Assembly: GCA_017625255.1 (NCBI GenBank)
Contig: JAGALK010000030.1
Coordinates: 1 to 38,451, forward strand
DNA from: Lachnospiraceae bacterium
GTDB taxonomy: Bacteria > Bacillota > Clostridia > Lachnospirales > Lachnospiraceae
Direction of reading: 5' to 3'
DNA length: 38,451 nt
The position numbers and the translations under genes were made by a program. Numbering within the stretch: the first letter of the stretch is position 1; every line of letters starts with the position of its first letter. The notes beneath the pieces were generated by a model. It had not been told where the DNA came from. It saw nothing but the letters and a program-made list of their open reading frames with translations, and ran no database searches. Positions 26,670-35,934 of the stretch are shown piece by piece.

Positions 26670-28064
26670 CTATGCCTCTTTCAAAAATGCCTTGTAGCCT
26701 AAAAGTGCTTCATATAAATCCACTTTGCTGATAATTTCCCATGGTGCATGCATATTTAATACTGCAACACCGCTGTCAATCACTTCCATACCATAGTTTG
26801 CCAAAATATAGGCGATTGTGCCACCGCCGCCCTGATCTACTTTTCCAAGCTCTGATGTCTGGAAGGTTACCTGATTCTTTTCTAATATATTCCGAAGCTT
26901 TGCCATATATTCTGCATTGGCGTCATTTGAACCACTTTTTCCTCTGGAGCCTGTGTATTTATTGAATACCAGACCCTTTCCAAAATATGCTGCATTGCGT
27001 CTTTCCATAACCTCCGGATAATTCGGATCATATGCCGCACTTACATCGGAGGACAATACTTTGGAATTGCGCATAGCTCTTCGTACCATAATCTCCGAAT
27101 AATTGCCCTGTAAATTCAAAATTTCTGCCACCGCATCCTCAAAAAACCTCGATTGCATACCTGTTGCACCGACACTGCCAATTTCTTCCTTGTCTACTAA
27201 CAGACATACACTGGTAATTTCCGGCGCATCCATGGATAAAATTGCCTGAAAGGAAGGATAAGCACACACTCTGTCATCATGACCGTATCCCATAATCATA
27301 CTGCGGTCAAAACCATAATCTCTCGCATCGCCTGCAGGAACTACTTCGATTTCCGCAGATAGAAAATCCTCTTCGGCTACACCGTAGGTTTCTTCTAAAA
27401 TACGCAGAATATTGGCTTTTACAGCTTCCTTTGCTTTCTCTTTATCTTCACTTTCTACAGGAATACTGCCAATGAGCAAATCCAACTTTTCACCTTCAAT
27501 AACCTTTGCTGCTTTTTTCTCTAACTGATCCGCGGAAAGGTGAATTAATAAATCACTAATACCAAATACCGGATCTTCCGGTTTGTCACCAATATTTACA
27601 TTTACAATACTGCCGTCTTTTTTGACAAACACTCCATGCAATGCCAAGGGAAGTGCTACCCACTGGTATTTTTTTACACCACCATAATAATGGGTATCTA
27701 GCATTGCCATTTCCGTATCCTCATACAGTGGCACCTGTTTAAGATCCAGTCTGGGAGAATCAATATGAGCACCTAAGATGTTCATGCCCTGTTCCATTCC
27801 CTGTTTACCTACAACAAACATCGCCAATGCTTTTCCCATGTTATTCACATAGATTTTATCTCCGGCTTTTACCTTTGTACCGCTTGCAATCAAGCTGTTT
27901 AGCTCTGCAAAGCCTGCTGCTTTTGCCTGTTTTTCAAATTCCTGTACACATTCTCTTTCTGTTTTGCATACAGAGATAAACTTCCGGTATCCTTCTGCAA
28001 ACTCCATTACAAGCTGTTTCTGCTCATTATTTTGGTATTTTGCCCATGCATTTTTGTTTTCCAT
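26670..28064 (-). CDS. M18-family aspartyl/leucyl aminopeptidase
   Basis: This 464-residue cytoplasmic metallo-aminopeptidase belongs to family M18. The zinc-binding pattern is complete: GAHIDSPRLDLK, YGHDDRVCAY, DKEEIGSVGATGM with the catalytic and metal glutamates, and the terminal NMHAPWE. M18 enzymes trim N-terminal residues, often acidic ones, from peptides; the exact preference cannot be read here. It sits 26 bp after hprK and 5 bp before murB, so it is part of the long run. Confidence 0.93.
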   Translation of the reverse strand: MENKNAWAKYQNNEQKQLVMEFAEGYRKFISVCKTERECVQEFEKQAKAAGFAELNSLIASGTKVKAGDKIYVNNMGKALAMFVVGKQGMEQGMNILGAHIDSPRLDLKQVPLYEDTEMAMLDTHYYGGVKKYQWVALPLALHGVFVKKDGSIVNVNIGDKPEDPVFGISDLLIHLSADQLEKKAAKVIEGEKLDLLIGSIPVESEDKEKAKEAVKANILRILEETYGVAEEDFLSAEIEVVPAGDARDYGFDRSMIMGYGHDDRVCAYPSFQAILSMDAPEITSVCLLVDKEEIGSVGATGMQSRFFEDAVAEILNLQGNYSEIMVRRAMRNSKVLSSDVSAAYDPNYPEVMERRNAAYFGKGLVFNKYTGSRGKSGSNDANAEYMAKLRNILEKNQVTFQTSELGKVDQGGGGTIAYILANYGMEVIDSGVAVLNMHAPWEIISKVDLYEALLGYKAFLKEA

Positions 28065-28090
28065 ATTTTCCTGCTTCTTTCTATTAAATT

Positions 28091-29032
28091 CTATTCATCA
28101 TCCTCATCATCGCGTTTGGTAAGATTCGCCTGTACACGACGATATAATTCCTGTGCAGCATTGTATCCCATCTTTTTCTGACGATGGTTTACGGCTGCTG
28201 CTTCACAAATAAGTGCTAAATTTCGTCCCGGACGAATCGGAAGGTTATGACATACAACTTTATTGCCTAAAAATTCTGTATACATATCCTCTAAGCCCAG
28301 ACGATCATATTCATTTTCTTTTTTCCAGTCCTCTAGCTTGATGACTAAATCAATATTTTGTTTTTCTTTTACACATTCTGCACCAAACAATGCCTTTACA
28401 TCTATGATTCCTATACCACGAAGTTCAATAAAATGTCTGGTAATCTCCGGAGATGTTCCTACCAATGTATGGTCATTTATCTTGCGGATTTCCACCACAT
28501 CATCCGTAACTAAACGATGTCCGCGCTTAATCAGCTCTAATGCCGTTTCACTCTTACCGATACCGCTTTCACCCATAATCAAAAGACCTTCACCATATAC
28601 ATCTACCAATACGCCATGAATGGTAATACAAGGTGCTAATTCTTCACTCAGACGATATATTAATTCTGCCATGAACTCCGATGTTCCACGCTCTGTTCCT
28701 AAAACCGGAATATTGTTCTTAATCGCAATTTCCAAAAAGAGTTCGTCCGGCTCAAAGCCACGACAGTATATAATACATGGAATATCAAAGGAAAGAAATG
28801 CTTCATAAATTTCCCGCTTTTCTTCTTCGCTTTTCTTCTGCAAATATGCGTATTCTACCATACCGATAATTTCTACTCTTGACTGCTCAAAATGCTCTAA
28901 ATACCCACTTAACTGTAAAGCAGGACGATTGACATCGGCGAGAATGATTCTGTGCTCTTTCAGATTCATGTCGTCTGTAAAATTTTTTAAATCCATTGTT
29001 CTTGCAATCTTTGCTACGCTAACCCCTTGCAT
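28091..29032 (-). CDS. hprK: HPr kinase/phosphorylase
   Basis: This 313-residue bifunctional enzyme phosphorylates and dephosphorylates the regulatory serine of HPr and Crh, and so drives carbon catabolite repression. Its C-terminal kinase domain has Walker A GESGIGKS (154-161), the family signature ELRGIGIIDV (203-212) and the RPGRN motif (267-271). His 139 in TIHGVLVDVYG is the conserved catalytic histidine. The C-terminus ends in an acidic DDEDDE tail. AAGGAG precedes the start. The Crh-like protein encoded four genes downstream keeps the matching target serine. Confidence 0.97.
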   Translation of the reverse strand: MQGVSVAKIARTMDLKNFTDDMNLKEHRIILADVNRPALQLSGYLEHFEQSRVEIIGMVEYAYLQKKSEEEKREIYEAFLSFDIPCIIYCRGFEPDELFLEIAIKNNIPVLGTERGTSEFMAELIYRLSEELAPCITIHGVLVDVYGEGLLIMGESGIGKSETALELIKRGHRLVTDDVVEIRKINDHTLVGTSPEITRHFIELRGIGIIDVKALFGAECVKEKQNIDLVIKLEDWKKENEYDRLGLEDMYTEFLGNKVVCHNLPIRPGRNLALICEAAAVNHRQKKMGYNAAQELYRRVQANLTKRDDEDDE

Positions 29033-29074
29033 AATATAGTCTCCTTTTCTTTTGGTATATTCTAATTTGTTTTA

Positions 29075-30949
29075 TCATAGCATATTTCCTGTTTCATGAA
29101 AATACCTATACACCGATTCTGCTGCCTGCATATTCATAGACGGTGTATCTGCCAATTCCTCTATACTTGCCGCCCGGATAGCGTCTAAGGAAGCATAACG
29201 AATCATCAGTGCCTTTCTTCTAGATGGTCCTATGCCCGGTATTTCATCTAGAACAGAATGTACCTGACCTTTACTTCGCAGCGAACGGTGATATTCGATG
29301 GCAAAGCGATGAGCTTCATCCTGTATTCTTGTAATCAGACGGAAGCCTTCACTGGTCTTATCTATAGGAATTTCCACATTGTTAAAATATAAACCTCTGG
29401 TTCTGTGATTGTCATCTTTTACCATTCCGCAGACCGGTATATCTAAATGCAGCTCCTCTAGCACCTTTAAAGCAATATTTACCTGTCCGCGTCCACCATC
29501 CATCATAATTAAATCTGGGAATCTTGTAAAACCGCCATACACCTCTTCTATGCCCTTTTCCTTTAATTCTTCCCGTTCCTTTTTGCCATGCTCAAATCTT
29601 CTGGTCAACACCTCATGCATAGATGCATAATCATCAGGGCCACTTACTGTTTTTAGACGGAATTTCCGATAATCACTGCGGCAGGGTTTTCCTTTTTCAT
29701 AGACCACCATAGAGCCTACAGACTGAAAACCACTGATATTAGAAATATCATAAGCCTCTACTCTTACCACCTGCGGTAATTCCAGCAGATTAGAAATTTC
29801 CTTCATAGCACCAATGGTTCTGCCTTCTTCTCTTTTGATTTTTTCCTTATCCTGACTTAAAATCAGGCGGGCATTTTTTACCGCAAGCTCTACTAATTTC
29901 TCTTTCATACCCTTTTGCGGAATCCGAATGTGTACCTTTTGTCCCCGTTTATTGCCAAGCCATTCCTCTAATACTTCTGCCTCTTCTATCGGATACGGCA
30001 GCATAATCATTTTGGGAATAAAAGGTGTTCCTGCATAGTATTGTTTCAGAAAAACATTTAAAATCTGATTTCTGGAATCCTCTACTGCCATTTTCATATA
30101 AAAATGCTCTCTGCCAATGAGTTTTCCATTTCGAATAAAGAACACCTGTACAACAGCATCTTCCCCATCCTTTGCCACACCGATAACATCCTTGTCTTCT
30201 CCATCGGCATGGGTAATTTTCTGCTTCTGGGCAATTTGCTTCACGCTGTTTAATAAATCTCTGTATTCTGCTGCTTTTTCAAATTCCATCTCTTCTGAAG
30301 CAGCCAGCATTTTTTCTTCTAATTCCTTCATAACCGGCAAATATTCTCCATTCAGAAAACGAACTGCCGATTCCACCCGTTCTCCATACTCTTCCTTTGA
30401 AATGTATGCCTGACAGGGCGCTGCACACTGCTTGATGTGGTAATTCAGACAAGGACGATCCTTTCCTGTATCTCTTGGCAGATTTCGACTGCAGGTGCGC
30501 AGTCCATAAAGCTTGTTGATTAAATCAATAGAATCCTTTACCGCACCTGCGCTGGTATACGGACCAAAATAACGGGATTTATCCTTTTTCATTTGTCTGG
30601 AAAAAAGGACTCTTGGAAATTCTTCCCCCAGAGTCACTTTAATATACGGATAGGTCTTATCATCCCGCAGCATGGTATTGTATTTTGGACGGTGCTCTTT
30701 AATCAGATTACATTCTAATACCAATGCCTCCAGCTCAGAATCCGTCACAATATACTCAAAACGGGCAATCTGCTTTACCATCTGGGCCTTTTTGATTCCT
30801 TCGTTGTGACTTGCCTGAAAATACTGATGTACCCTCTTTGTTAAAGAAATTGCCTTTCCAATATAAATAATGGTATCCTGTTTATCGTGCATAAGATAAA
30901 CTCCCGGCTGATCCGGGAGTTTTTTTAGTTCTTCCTGTAAATTAAACAT
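29075..30949 (-). CDS. uvrC: Excinuclease ABC subunit C
   Basis: UvrC makes both incisions around a DNA lesion in nucleotide excision repair, working with UvrA and UvrB. The protein (624 residues from the preferred start) shows the GIY-YIG nuclease at the N-terminus ([19 protein letters not shown]), the Cys-containing region near 160-180, the UVR motif ([12 protein letters not shown]), the RNase H-like second nuclease ([19 protein letters not shown]) and a terminal helix-hairpin-helix ([13 protein letters not shown]). The preferred ATG at 30949 lies inside the last codons of ftsH (8-bp overlap), with GAGAG upstream, so it is probably translationally coupled. Longer in-frame starts run further into ftsH. 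Confidence 0.95.
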   Translation of the reverse strand: MFNLQEELKKLPDQPGVYLMHDKQDTIIYIGKAISLTKRVHQYFQASHNEGIKKAQMVKQIARFEYIVTDSELEALVLECNLIKEHRPKYNTMLRDDKTYPYIKVTLGEEFPRVLFSRQMKKDKSRYFGPYTSAGAVKDSIDLINKLYGLRTCSRNLPRDTGKDRPCLNYHIKQCAAPCQAYISKEEYGERVESAVRFLNGEYLPVMKELEEKMLAASEEMEFEKAAEYRDLLNSVKQIAQKQKITHADGEDKDVIGVAKDGEDAVVQVFFIRNGKLIGREHFYMKMAVEDSRNQILNVFLKQYYAGTPFIPKMIMLPYPIEEAEVLEEWLGNKRGQKVHIRIPQKGMKEKLVELAVKNARLILSQDKEKIKREEGRTIGAMKEISNLLELPQVVRVEAYDISNISGFQSVGSMVVYEKGKPCRSDYRKFRLKTVSGPDDYASMHEVLTRRFEHGKKEREELKEKGIEEVYGGFTRFPDLIMMDGGRGQVNIALKVLEELHLDIPVCGMVKDDNHRTRGLYFNNVEIPIDKTSEGFRLITRIQDEAHRFAIEYHRSLRSKGQVHSVLDEIPGIGPSRRKALMIRYASLDAIRAASIEELADTPSMNMQAAESVYRYFHETGNML

Positions 30950-32939
30950 CATCACTCTCTTTATGACTTTCGTCATCTATAACTTCGTCAATATAAGTCC
31001 CTTTTGCAGATTCCTCTTCTGCCGTTTCTGTCTGCGCACCCTCTTTTGCATCTTTCTTTTCATCCTCGGGATCAGGTAAACCTTTTAACTCGCGGAAAAT
31101 CTTCATAAATTCTTTTCCGGTGATTGTCTCATGCTCATACAGATAATCCGAAATTTTATCCAATACTTCACGATTCTCTGTCAATAATTCCATCGCCTTT
31201 GCATAACAGGAATTGATTAATTTTAAGACCTCTTTATCCACCTCTGCGGCTGTTTCTTCTGCACAGTTCATAGCTGCTCTGCCATCTAAATACTGACTTT
31301 CTATGGTCACAAGACTCATCATACCAAATTTATCCGACATACCAAAACGAGTAATCATGGCTTTTGCAATCTTGGTTGCCTGTTCAATATCATTGGCTGC
31401 ACCACTGGTAACGGACTGGAACACTAATTCTTCTGCCGCACGACCTGCCATATAGGTAGTAATCTTTGCTAAAAGCTCTTCTTTGGACTCTAAGAACTTC
31501 TCTTCCTCCGGTGTCTGTAAGGTATATCCCAATGCTCCCATCGTTCTTGGCACAATGGTAATCTTTTGTACCGGCTCTGTATTTTTCTGCAATGCAGTGA
31601 CCATTGCATGACCAACCTCATGATAGGATACGATTCTTCGCTCCTTTTCGCTCATAGTGCGGTCTTTTTTCTCTTTACCGCCTACAGCTACTAATTCGAA
31701 TGCTTCAAATAAATCCGACTGATTCACATATTTTCGTCCATGCTTCACCGCATTGATAGCCGCTTCATTAATCATATTGGCAAGATCTGAACCCACAAGA
31801 CCTGCTGTAGCAAGAGCTAATGCATCCAAATCTACCGTTTCATCCATCAAGACATCCTTTGCATGTACCTTTAAGGTCTCTAAGCGACCTTTCTGATCCG
31901 GACGATCCACAATAATCCGACGGTCAAATCTACCCGGACGAAGTAATGCTTTATCTAATACCTCCGGACGGTTTGTAGCAGCTAAAATAAGCAATCCTTT
32001 AGATGTATCAAATCCATCCATTTCTGCCAAAAGCTGATTTAGCGTCTGCTCTCTTTCATCATTTCCGCTGCCAAATCTCGAATCACGACTCTTTCCAATG
32101 GCATCAATTTCATCAATAAAAATAATACACGGTGCATTTTTCTGGGCTTCTTTAAATAAATCCCTTACACGGGAAGCACCTACACCTACAAACATTTCTA
32201 CAAAATCCGAACCAGCCAGTGAGAAAAACGGAACCTTCGCTTCTCCCGCGACAGCCTTTGCAAGCAAGGTTTTACCTGTTCCCGGAGGTCCGACTAAAAG
32301 GGCTCCTTTTGGCAGCTTTGCACCAATCTCACGATACTTATTAGGATTATGCAAAAAGTCTACCACTTCCTGCAAGGATTCCTTAGCTTCATCCTGTCCG
32401 GCTACATCCTTGAAGGTAACTCCGGTGGATTTTTCTACATAGACCTTGGCATTGCTTTTACCGACACCCATCATGCCGCCTCCGCCGCCCATGCGCTTCA
32501 TCAAAAATCCCATCAGCATCCAGATAATGACTAATGGCAATATAAAACTTAAAACATTGTAAATAACCGCAGAGGTATTATCCGGAATATATCCATAAAC
32601 CTCTACATCCTTTTCCTTTAGCAGGGATAACAGTTCATAGTCATCCACCATACCTGTGTAGTAGGTTTTACTATAAGCAGTTCCCTCTTTAGACTTTGCC
32701 TTAATATCAATCTGTGTACCGGTAAACTGGATTTTTTCTACCTCACCAGCTTCCACCATCTCTAAAAACTTTGTATAAGAGATTTCCTGCGTAAGCTGCT
32801 CTGTAATCTTATTGGTAAAAAAGCTCATGATAAAAAGTACAAACAGTGTCACCATAATAAAGGTCATGATTACCTGACCATTTTTATTATTTTTGTTATT
32901 TTTTTCATTGTTTTGCTTTTTTGGTTCTTGATTGTCCAT
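30942..32939 (-). CDS. ftsH: ATP-dependent zinc metalloprotease FtsH
   Basis: FtsH is a membrane-anchored AAA+ hexamer that extracts and degrades membrane and regulatory proteins. The 665 residues show two membrane segments (about 22-41 and 126-147) flanking an extracytoplasmic domain, Walker A GPPGTGKT (217-224), Walker B IIFIDE (272-277), the second region of homology around 320-340, and the zinc site HEVGH (440-444). An acidic C-terminal tail follows. The start at 32939 has GGAGG 5 bp upstream and comes after the predicted promoter; the longer open frame to 33050 begins upstream of that promoter. It heads the run that continues with uvrC and hprK. Confidence 0.97.
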   Translation of the reverse strand: MDNQEPKKQNNEKNNKNNKNGQVIMTFIMVTLFVLFIMSFFTNKITEQLTQEISYTKFLEMVEAGEVEKIQFTGTQIDIKAKSKEGTAYSKTYYTGMVDDYELLSLLKEKDVEVYGYIPDNTSAVIYNVLSFILPLVIIWMLMGFLMKRMGGGGGMMGVGKSNAKVYVEKSTGVTFKDVAGQDEAKESLQEVVDFLHNPNKYREIGAKLPKGALLVGPPGTGKTLLAKAVAGEAKVPFFSLAGSDFVEMFVGVGASRVRDLFKEAQKNAPCIIFIDEIDAIGKSRDSRFGSGNDEREQTLNQLLAEMDGFDTSKGLLILAATNRPEVLDKALLRPGRFDRRIIVDRPDQKGRLETLKVHAKDVLMDETVDLDALALATAGLVGSDLANMINEAAINAVKHGRKYVNQSDLFEAFELVAVGGKEKKDRTMSEKERRIVSYHEVGHAMVTALQKNTEPVQKITIVPRTMGALGYTLQTPEEEKFLESKEELLAKITTYMAGRAAEELVFQSVTSGAANDIEQATKIAKAMITRFGMSDKFGMMSLVTIESQYLDGRAAMNCAEETAAEVDKEVLKLINSCYAKAMELLTENREVLDKISDYLYEHETITGKEFMKIFRELKGLPDPEDEKKDAKEGAQTETAEEESAKGTYIDEVIDDESHKESDDV

Positions 32940-33009
32940 AATTTCCTCCGTATGGCGGCGAAAAGCTTTATCACCGCAATATTCCATAGTCCAAAAAACT
33001 ACATGGTTT

Positions 33010-33038
33010 ATTATATGTGTTAAAACAGTTAAAAGCAA
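33010..33038 (-). promoter_or_regulatory. Probable ftsH promoter
   Basis: TTGCTT (33033-33038), a 17-bp spacer and TATAAT (33010-33015) on the minus strand, about 70 bp before the start. It probably drives the whole ftsH-to-lipid-kinase run. Confidence 0.6.
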
Positions 33039-33102
33039 TACAGAGTTCATGAAGTTTTTCTAAAATTTTTGTGTTTAAAAATTTATTTAGAAAAGAAAAT
33101 TA

Positions 33103-33142
33103 AAAACGGGATACGAAACCCCAATGCTTCGTATCCCGTTTT
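33103..33142 (-). terminator. Terminator of the spore protein gene
   Basis: A perfect 15-16 bp stem (AAAACGGGATACGAA and its complement) with a 10-base loop and a T run on the minus strand lies 36 bp after the spore protein stop codon. Confidence 0.9.
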
Positions 33143-33178
33143 CTTTTTTCACTTATTCTATTTTCTTATTGAATAGAA

Positions 33179-33394
33179 TTACTGCTGTCCAGAAGACATT
33201 CTTTCTTCCTGGCTGCGGATCATTTTACGAACCATTTCACCACCGATAGAACCTGCCTGTTTAGAAGTAAGGTCACCGTTGTAACCGTCTTTTAAGTTGA
33301 TTCCTAATTCAGAAGCTACTTCCTGTTTGAATCTGTTTAATGCTGCCTTTGCTTCTGGTACCTCTACTCTATTTGAGCTGTTTGAATTTGTCAT
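33179..33394 (-). CDS. Alpha/beta-type small acid-soluble spore protein
   Basis: This 71-residue protein coats and protects DNA in dormant spores and is degraded at germination. The family core is clear: VEVPEAKAALNRFKQEVASE near the N-terminus, followed by ELGI (the site used by germination protease GPR) and, further on, GGEMVRKMI in the DNA-binding C-terminal part. The start at 33394 has GGAGG 8 bp upstream and gives a normal length; an open frame runs to 33451 but lacks a ribosome site. Its presence shows that the organism belongs to a spore-forming lineage. A sigma-G-like promoter lies upstream, consistent with late expression in the forespore. Confidence 0.95.
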   Translation of the reverse strand: MTNSNSSNRVEVPEAKAALNRFKQEVASELGINLKDGYNGDLTSKQAGSIGGEMVRKMIRSQEERMSSGQQ

Positions 33395-33442
33395 GGTTAA
33401 TACCTCCATATTTTCTTTTCGGCTGTGCCGTTTTTTATTTTT

Positions 33443-33465
33443 GATAAACAACCGTTTTGTTTATC
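33443..33465. repeat. 9-bp inverted repeat upstream of the spore protein gene
   Basis: GATAAACAA and TTGTTTATC are perfect complements separated by 5 bp. The repeat lies just downstream of the sigma-G-like -10, near the expected transcription start, so it could be an operator or a 5' leader hairpin. Confidence 0.55.
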
Positions 33466-33471
33466 TGAGAA

Positions 33472-33500
33472 TAGTATGGAACAATTCTTTCTTTTTATGT
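33472..33500 (-). promoter_or_regulatory. Sigma-G/F-like promoter of the spore protein gene
   Basis: On the minus strand CATACTA (33472-33478) matches the sigma-G/F -10 consensus. ACATA (33496-33500) 17 bp upstream is close to the -35 consensus (GCATA-like). Confidence 0.65.
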
Positions 33501-33532
33501 TTGGAAATTTCAACCATGATTTTTTTGTTATA

Positions 33533-33561
33533 TTGACAGATGCAAAAAAAATAAATATCCT
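33533..33561 (+). promoter_or_regulatory. Promoter of the DJ-1/PfpI gene
   Basis: TTGACA (33533-33538), a 17-bp spacer and TATCCT (33556-33561), followed by AGGAGG before the start codon. Confidence 0.6.
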
Positions 33562-33591
33562 TATAGTAATACGAATTTCAGGAGGTTTTAT

Positions 33592-34140
33592 ATGTGTAAA
33601 ACAGGTATTTTTATGGCTGATGGCTGCGAAGAAATTGAAGGACTTACTATTGTCGATCTTTTGCGCCGTGTGAATTTAGACATTGTTATGATTTCCATCA
33701 ACAAAACTACTTCTGTTACCGGTTCCCATGGAATCACTTTTGAAGCAGACACTACTTTTGAAGAGGTAAACTTTGACGAATTTGATGCCGTTGTTCTGCC
33801 GGGTGGAATTCCGGGTACACCAAATCTTGGTGCTCATGAAGGTGTAAATCGAATTATCCGCGAATTTGCCAAAAACAACAAATTGGTATCTGCTATCTGT
33901 GCAGCTCCTTCTGTACTTGGAGAAGCCGGTTTATTAGAAGGAAAAAAAGCTACTTCTTATCCGGGATTCGAGGATAAGCTTATTGGCGCATCTGTAAGTA
34001 CAGAACCCGTTGTTGTAGACGGAAATATTATAACCAGCCGCGGAATGGGCACTGCTATTGATTTTGGACTTGCTATTATTACTTATTTGAAGGATGCCGA
34101 TACAGCAGCAGAGCTTTCCAAGAAAATTATTTATCGTTAG
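33592..34140 (+). CDS. DJ-1/PfpI family protein
   Basis: This 182-residue cytoplasmic protein belongs to the DJ-1/ThiJ/PfpI superfamily, closest in pattern to the DJ-1/YajL branch. The glutamate near the N-terminus (GCEEIEG) and the nucleophile-elbow cysteine (SAICAAPSVLGEAGLL) are present. Members act as glyoxalase- or chaperone-like stress proteins; the reaction here is not certain. The gene has its own promoter and precedes the CYTH gene by 9 bp, so the two are likely co-transcribed. Confidence 0.9.
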   Translation: MCKTGIFMADGCEEIEGLTIVDLLRRVNLDIVMISINKTTSVTGSHGITFEADTTFEEVNFDEFDAVVLPGGIPGTPNLGAHEGVNRIIREFAKNNKLVSAICAAPSVLGEAGLLEGKKATSYPGFEDKLIGASVSTEPVVVDGNIITSRGMGTAIDFGLAIITYLKDADTAAELSKKIIYR

Positions 34141-34149
34141 GAGCATGAC

Positions 34150-34593
34150 ATGGAAATTGAACGCAAATTTTTAGTTAAGGAATTGCCTGCTGACTATGCT
34201 TCTTATCCACATAAAGATATTGAACAGGGTTATCTTTCCACAAATCCGGTTGTTCGTATCCGAAAAGCAGGGGATAAGTATATTCTTACCTATAAAGGTT
34301 TGGGGCTTATGATTCGGGAAGAATACAATCTGCCCTTAACCAAGGAGGCTTATGAACATTTAAGACCAAAAGCAGATGGTATTTTGATTCATAAAACCCG
34401 CTATAAGATTCCCTATCAAGAAAAATACACGATTGAACTCGATATTTTTATGGATGAATTAGCTCCTTTAATTTTAGCTGAGGTAGAATTTACTTCCGAA
34501 GAAGAGGCAAATCAGTTTATTCCACCGGAATGGTTTGCAGAAGATGTCACTTTTTCTACCCAATATCATAACAGTACTTTAAGTCGTGCTTAA
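34150..34593 (+). CDS. CYTH-domain (triphosphate tunnel) protein
   Basis: This 147-residue protein carries the CYTH signature EIERKF at its N-terminus (ExExK). Alternating basic and acidic strands follow (VVRIRKAGDKYILTYKG, TIELDIF, LAEVEF), as expected for a triphosphate tunnel metalloenzyme. Small bacterial members hydrolyse inorganic triphosphate or nucleoside triphosphates; adenylate cyclase activity is known for some relatives but is not predicted here. It follows the DJ-1-like gene by 9 bp. Confidence 0.9.
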   Translation: MEIERKFLVKELPADYASYPHKDIEQGYLSTNPVVRIRKAGDKYILTYKGLGLMIREEYNLPLTKEAYEHLRPKADGILIHKTRYKIPYQEKYTIELDIFMDELAPLILAEVEFTSEEEANQFIPPEWFAEDVTFSTQYHNSTLSRA

Positions 34594-34608
34594 AATTTTT
34601 ACAATTCA

Positions 34609-34648
34609 AAAATGCTCCTAAGTATACTTTCATACTTTGGAGCATTTT
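34609..34648. terminator. Bidirectional terminator between CYTH and DUF1653 genes
   Basis: AAAATGCTCC and GGAGCATTTT, extended by AAGTAT/ATACTT after one mismatch, form a long stem with T runs on both strands. It ends 3 bp before the stop codon of the convergent gene. Confidence 0.85.
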
Positions 34649-34651
34649 ATT

Positions 34652-35206
34652 TTAGCGTAATCTGTTACTTTCGTACTTTTGCATGGTACGAATACTGCTA
34701 AGCAACTGTCTGTATCGTGTATCAACCTCACCTTCCGGTATTACCACATCCAGACATACTGCAAAGCTGTCTATCAGATAATCTGTAATCCGTCCCTGTA
34801 CAGATACTAAAACATTGTATTTTTCCTCTAAGGTATCTGCATCTAAAAAAGCTAATAATGCCGGATCTGTCTGTTTTTGTGTTTCATTATCATCCACATT
34901 CAAAGCTGATACTTCTGATTCTTCTATTGTATTTGTAGCCGATTCATTCTCTAAACCTTCTGCCTGATATGAAGCCTCCACCTTTTCGAAACGATATTTC
35001 TGCATTGCATTTGGATACTTCGTATAGTCAACTTCACTCATAAACATCTCCAACGGTCTTGTATAACAGGAAAAATCTCCATATAATGCTTGATATACGA
35101 CCATTTTTTCACCTGTTTCCGAATGTTCTGCCACACAGATAATTTGATAAAGCTTATTTTTAAAATGTATAAACTTCTCGCCTGATGCCGGTATTTTTCT
35201 CTCCAT
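34652..35206 (-). CDS. DUF1653-domain protein
   Basis: This 184-residue protein begins with a DUF1653 domain (about residues 1-65), recognised by FIHFKNKLYQIICVAEHSETGEKMVVYQALYGDFSCYTRPLEMF. The function of that domain is not known. The rest (about 66-184) is an acidic linker followed by a helical region without recognisable motif. The domain is usually found as a very short protein, so the C-terminal extension is noteworthy. It lies 26 bp after the small membrane protein gene on the same strand, and the two may form a pair. Confidence 0.8.
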   Translation of the reverse strand: MERKIPASGEKFIHFKNKLYQIICVAEHSETGEKMVVYQALYGDFSCYTRPLEMFMSEVDYTKYPNAMQKYRFEKVEASYQAEGLENESATNTIEESEVSALNVDDNETQKQTDPALLAFLDADTLEEKYNVLVSVQGRITDYLIDSFAVCLDVVIPEGEVDTRYRQLLSSIRTMQKYESNRLR

Positions 35207-35232
35207 GCTGTCACTTCCTTTTTATATGTAAT

Positions 35233-35739
35233 TTATCCTTGAATACGATTCAACATATCCATGCCTTCTGCAAGAAAATCTCTTTCAAACTGCATATTTC
35301 CGCTATAGCCTGTAACCATTAAATCATATACCTTATCTATTAATACTCGTTCATTCACCTGTGGAGTATCCATATTCTTTTTCTGCATACTTCCACCGGC
35401 AGCCATATGATGCTTCGCATCTGTAATTTTCAATTCATCCTTTGCTTCTTCCGCAACATTTCCTACTGCACGATCCAAAATAGTTCCTGCCAAATCCGGC
35501 TTATTACGATATTTCTGCTCAAGCCGCTGCTTTAATTCCCTTTGTCTGTTAATATCTGCTGCTTGCTGCTGTACACCGCCCAAATTTTGCGGTTTTGACC
35601 TATTTTGCATCTGCTGCTGTTGGCGTTTTTGCGCATTTTTATTAATCTGTGCTACGGTAGCCGGCTTCTTTTTAGCATTTTTTTGTTTGGACTTCAAAAC
35701 AGCCACTGCAATAGTAATGATTAATATTAGTAAATCCAT
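35233..35739 (-). CDS. Small Gln/Lys-rich membrane-anchored protein, unknown
   Basis: I do not recognise a family. The 168 residues start with one hydrophobic segment (LLILIITIAVAVL, residues 3-15). A strongly basic Gln/Asn/Lys-rich region (about 17-80) and a mixed helical C-terminus (LIDKVYDLMVTGYSGNMQFERDFLAEGMDMLNRI) follow. The basic stretch right after the membrane segment suggests that most of the protein lies in the cytoplasm. The start at 35739 is chosen because GGGAG precedes it and it begins the membrane segment; the open frame continues to 35811 without a ribosome site. The next gene is the DUF1653 protein. Confidence 0.75.
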   Translation of the reverse strand: MDLLILIITIAVAVLKSKQKNAKKKPATVAQINKNAQKRQQQQMQNRSKPQNLGGVQQQAADINRQRELKQRLEQKYRNKPDLAGTILDRAVGNVAEEAKDELKITDAKHHMAAGGSMQKKNMDTPQVNERVLIDKVYDLMVTGYSGNMQFERDFLAEGMDMLNRIQG

Positions 35740-35861
35740 ATTTTTCTCCCAATTTATCTTCTTGTTTATTTTCTTTTTATTATAATCAATTCCCTGACGA
35801 TGCACAACCAAAAAGGAGAAAATTATTTTTTATTTAACGCAAAATATGACAACAAACCATC

Positions 35862-35890
35862 TAGACAATACACTTCTAAATTACTATAAT
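35862..35890 (+). promoter_or_regulatory. ktrB promoter
   Basis: TAGACA (35862-35867), a 17-bp spacer and TATAAT (35885-35890). The leader to the ktrB start is only about 40 nt, too short for a c-di-AMP riboswitch of the kind found before many ktr genes. Confidence 0.75.
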
Positions 35891-35934
35891 TAACCATATT
35901 CTTATTTATAACAGAGGAGGTAATTTATCTGTCT

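Noticed and set aside
33449..33459. Another copy of the LacI-type operator upstream of the spore protein gene
   Set aside because: It reads CAACCGTTTTG with an extra T and is fully explained by the local inverted repeat.
35891..35934. c-di-AMP riboswitch before ktrB
   Set aside because: The leader is only about 40 nt and shows none of the needed helices.
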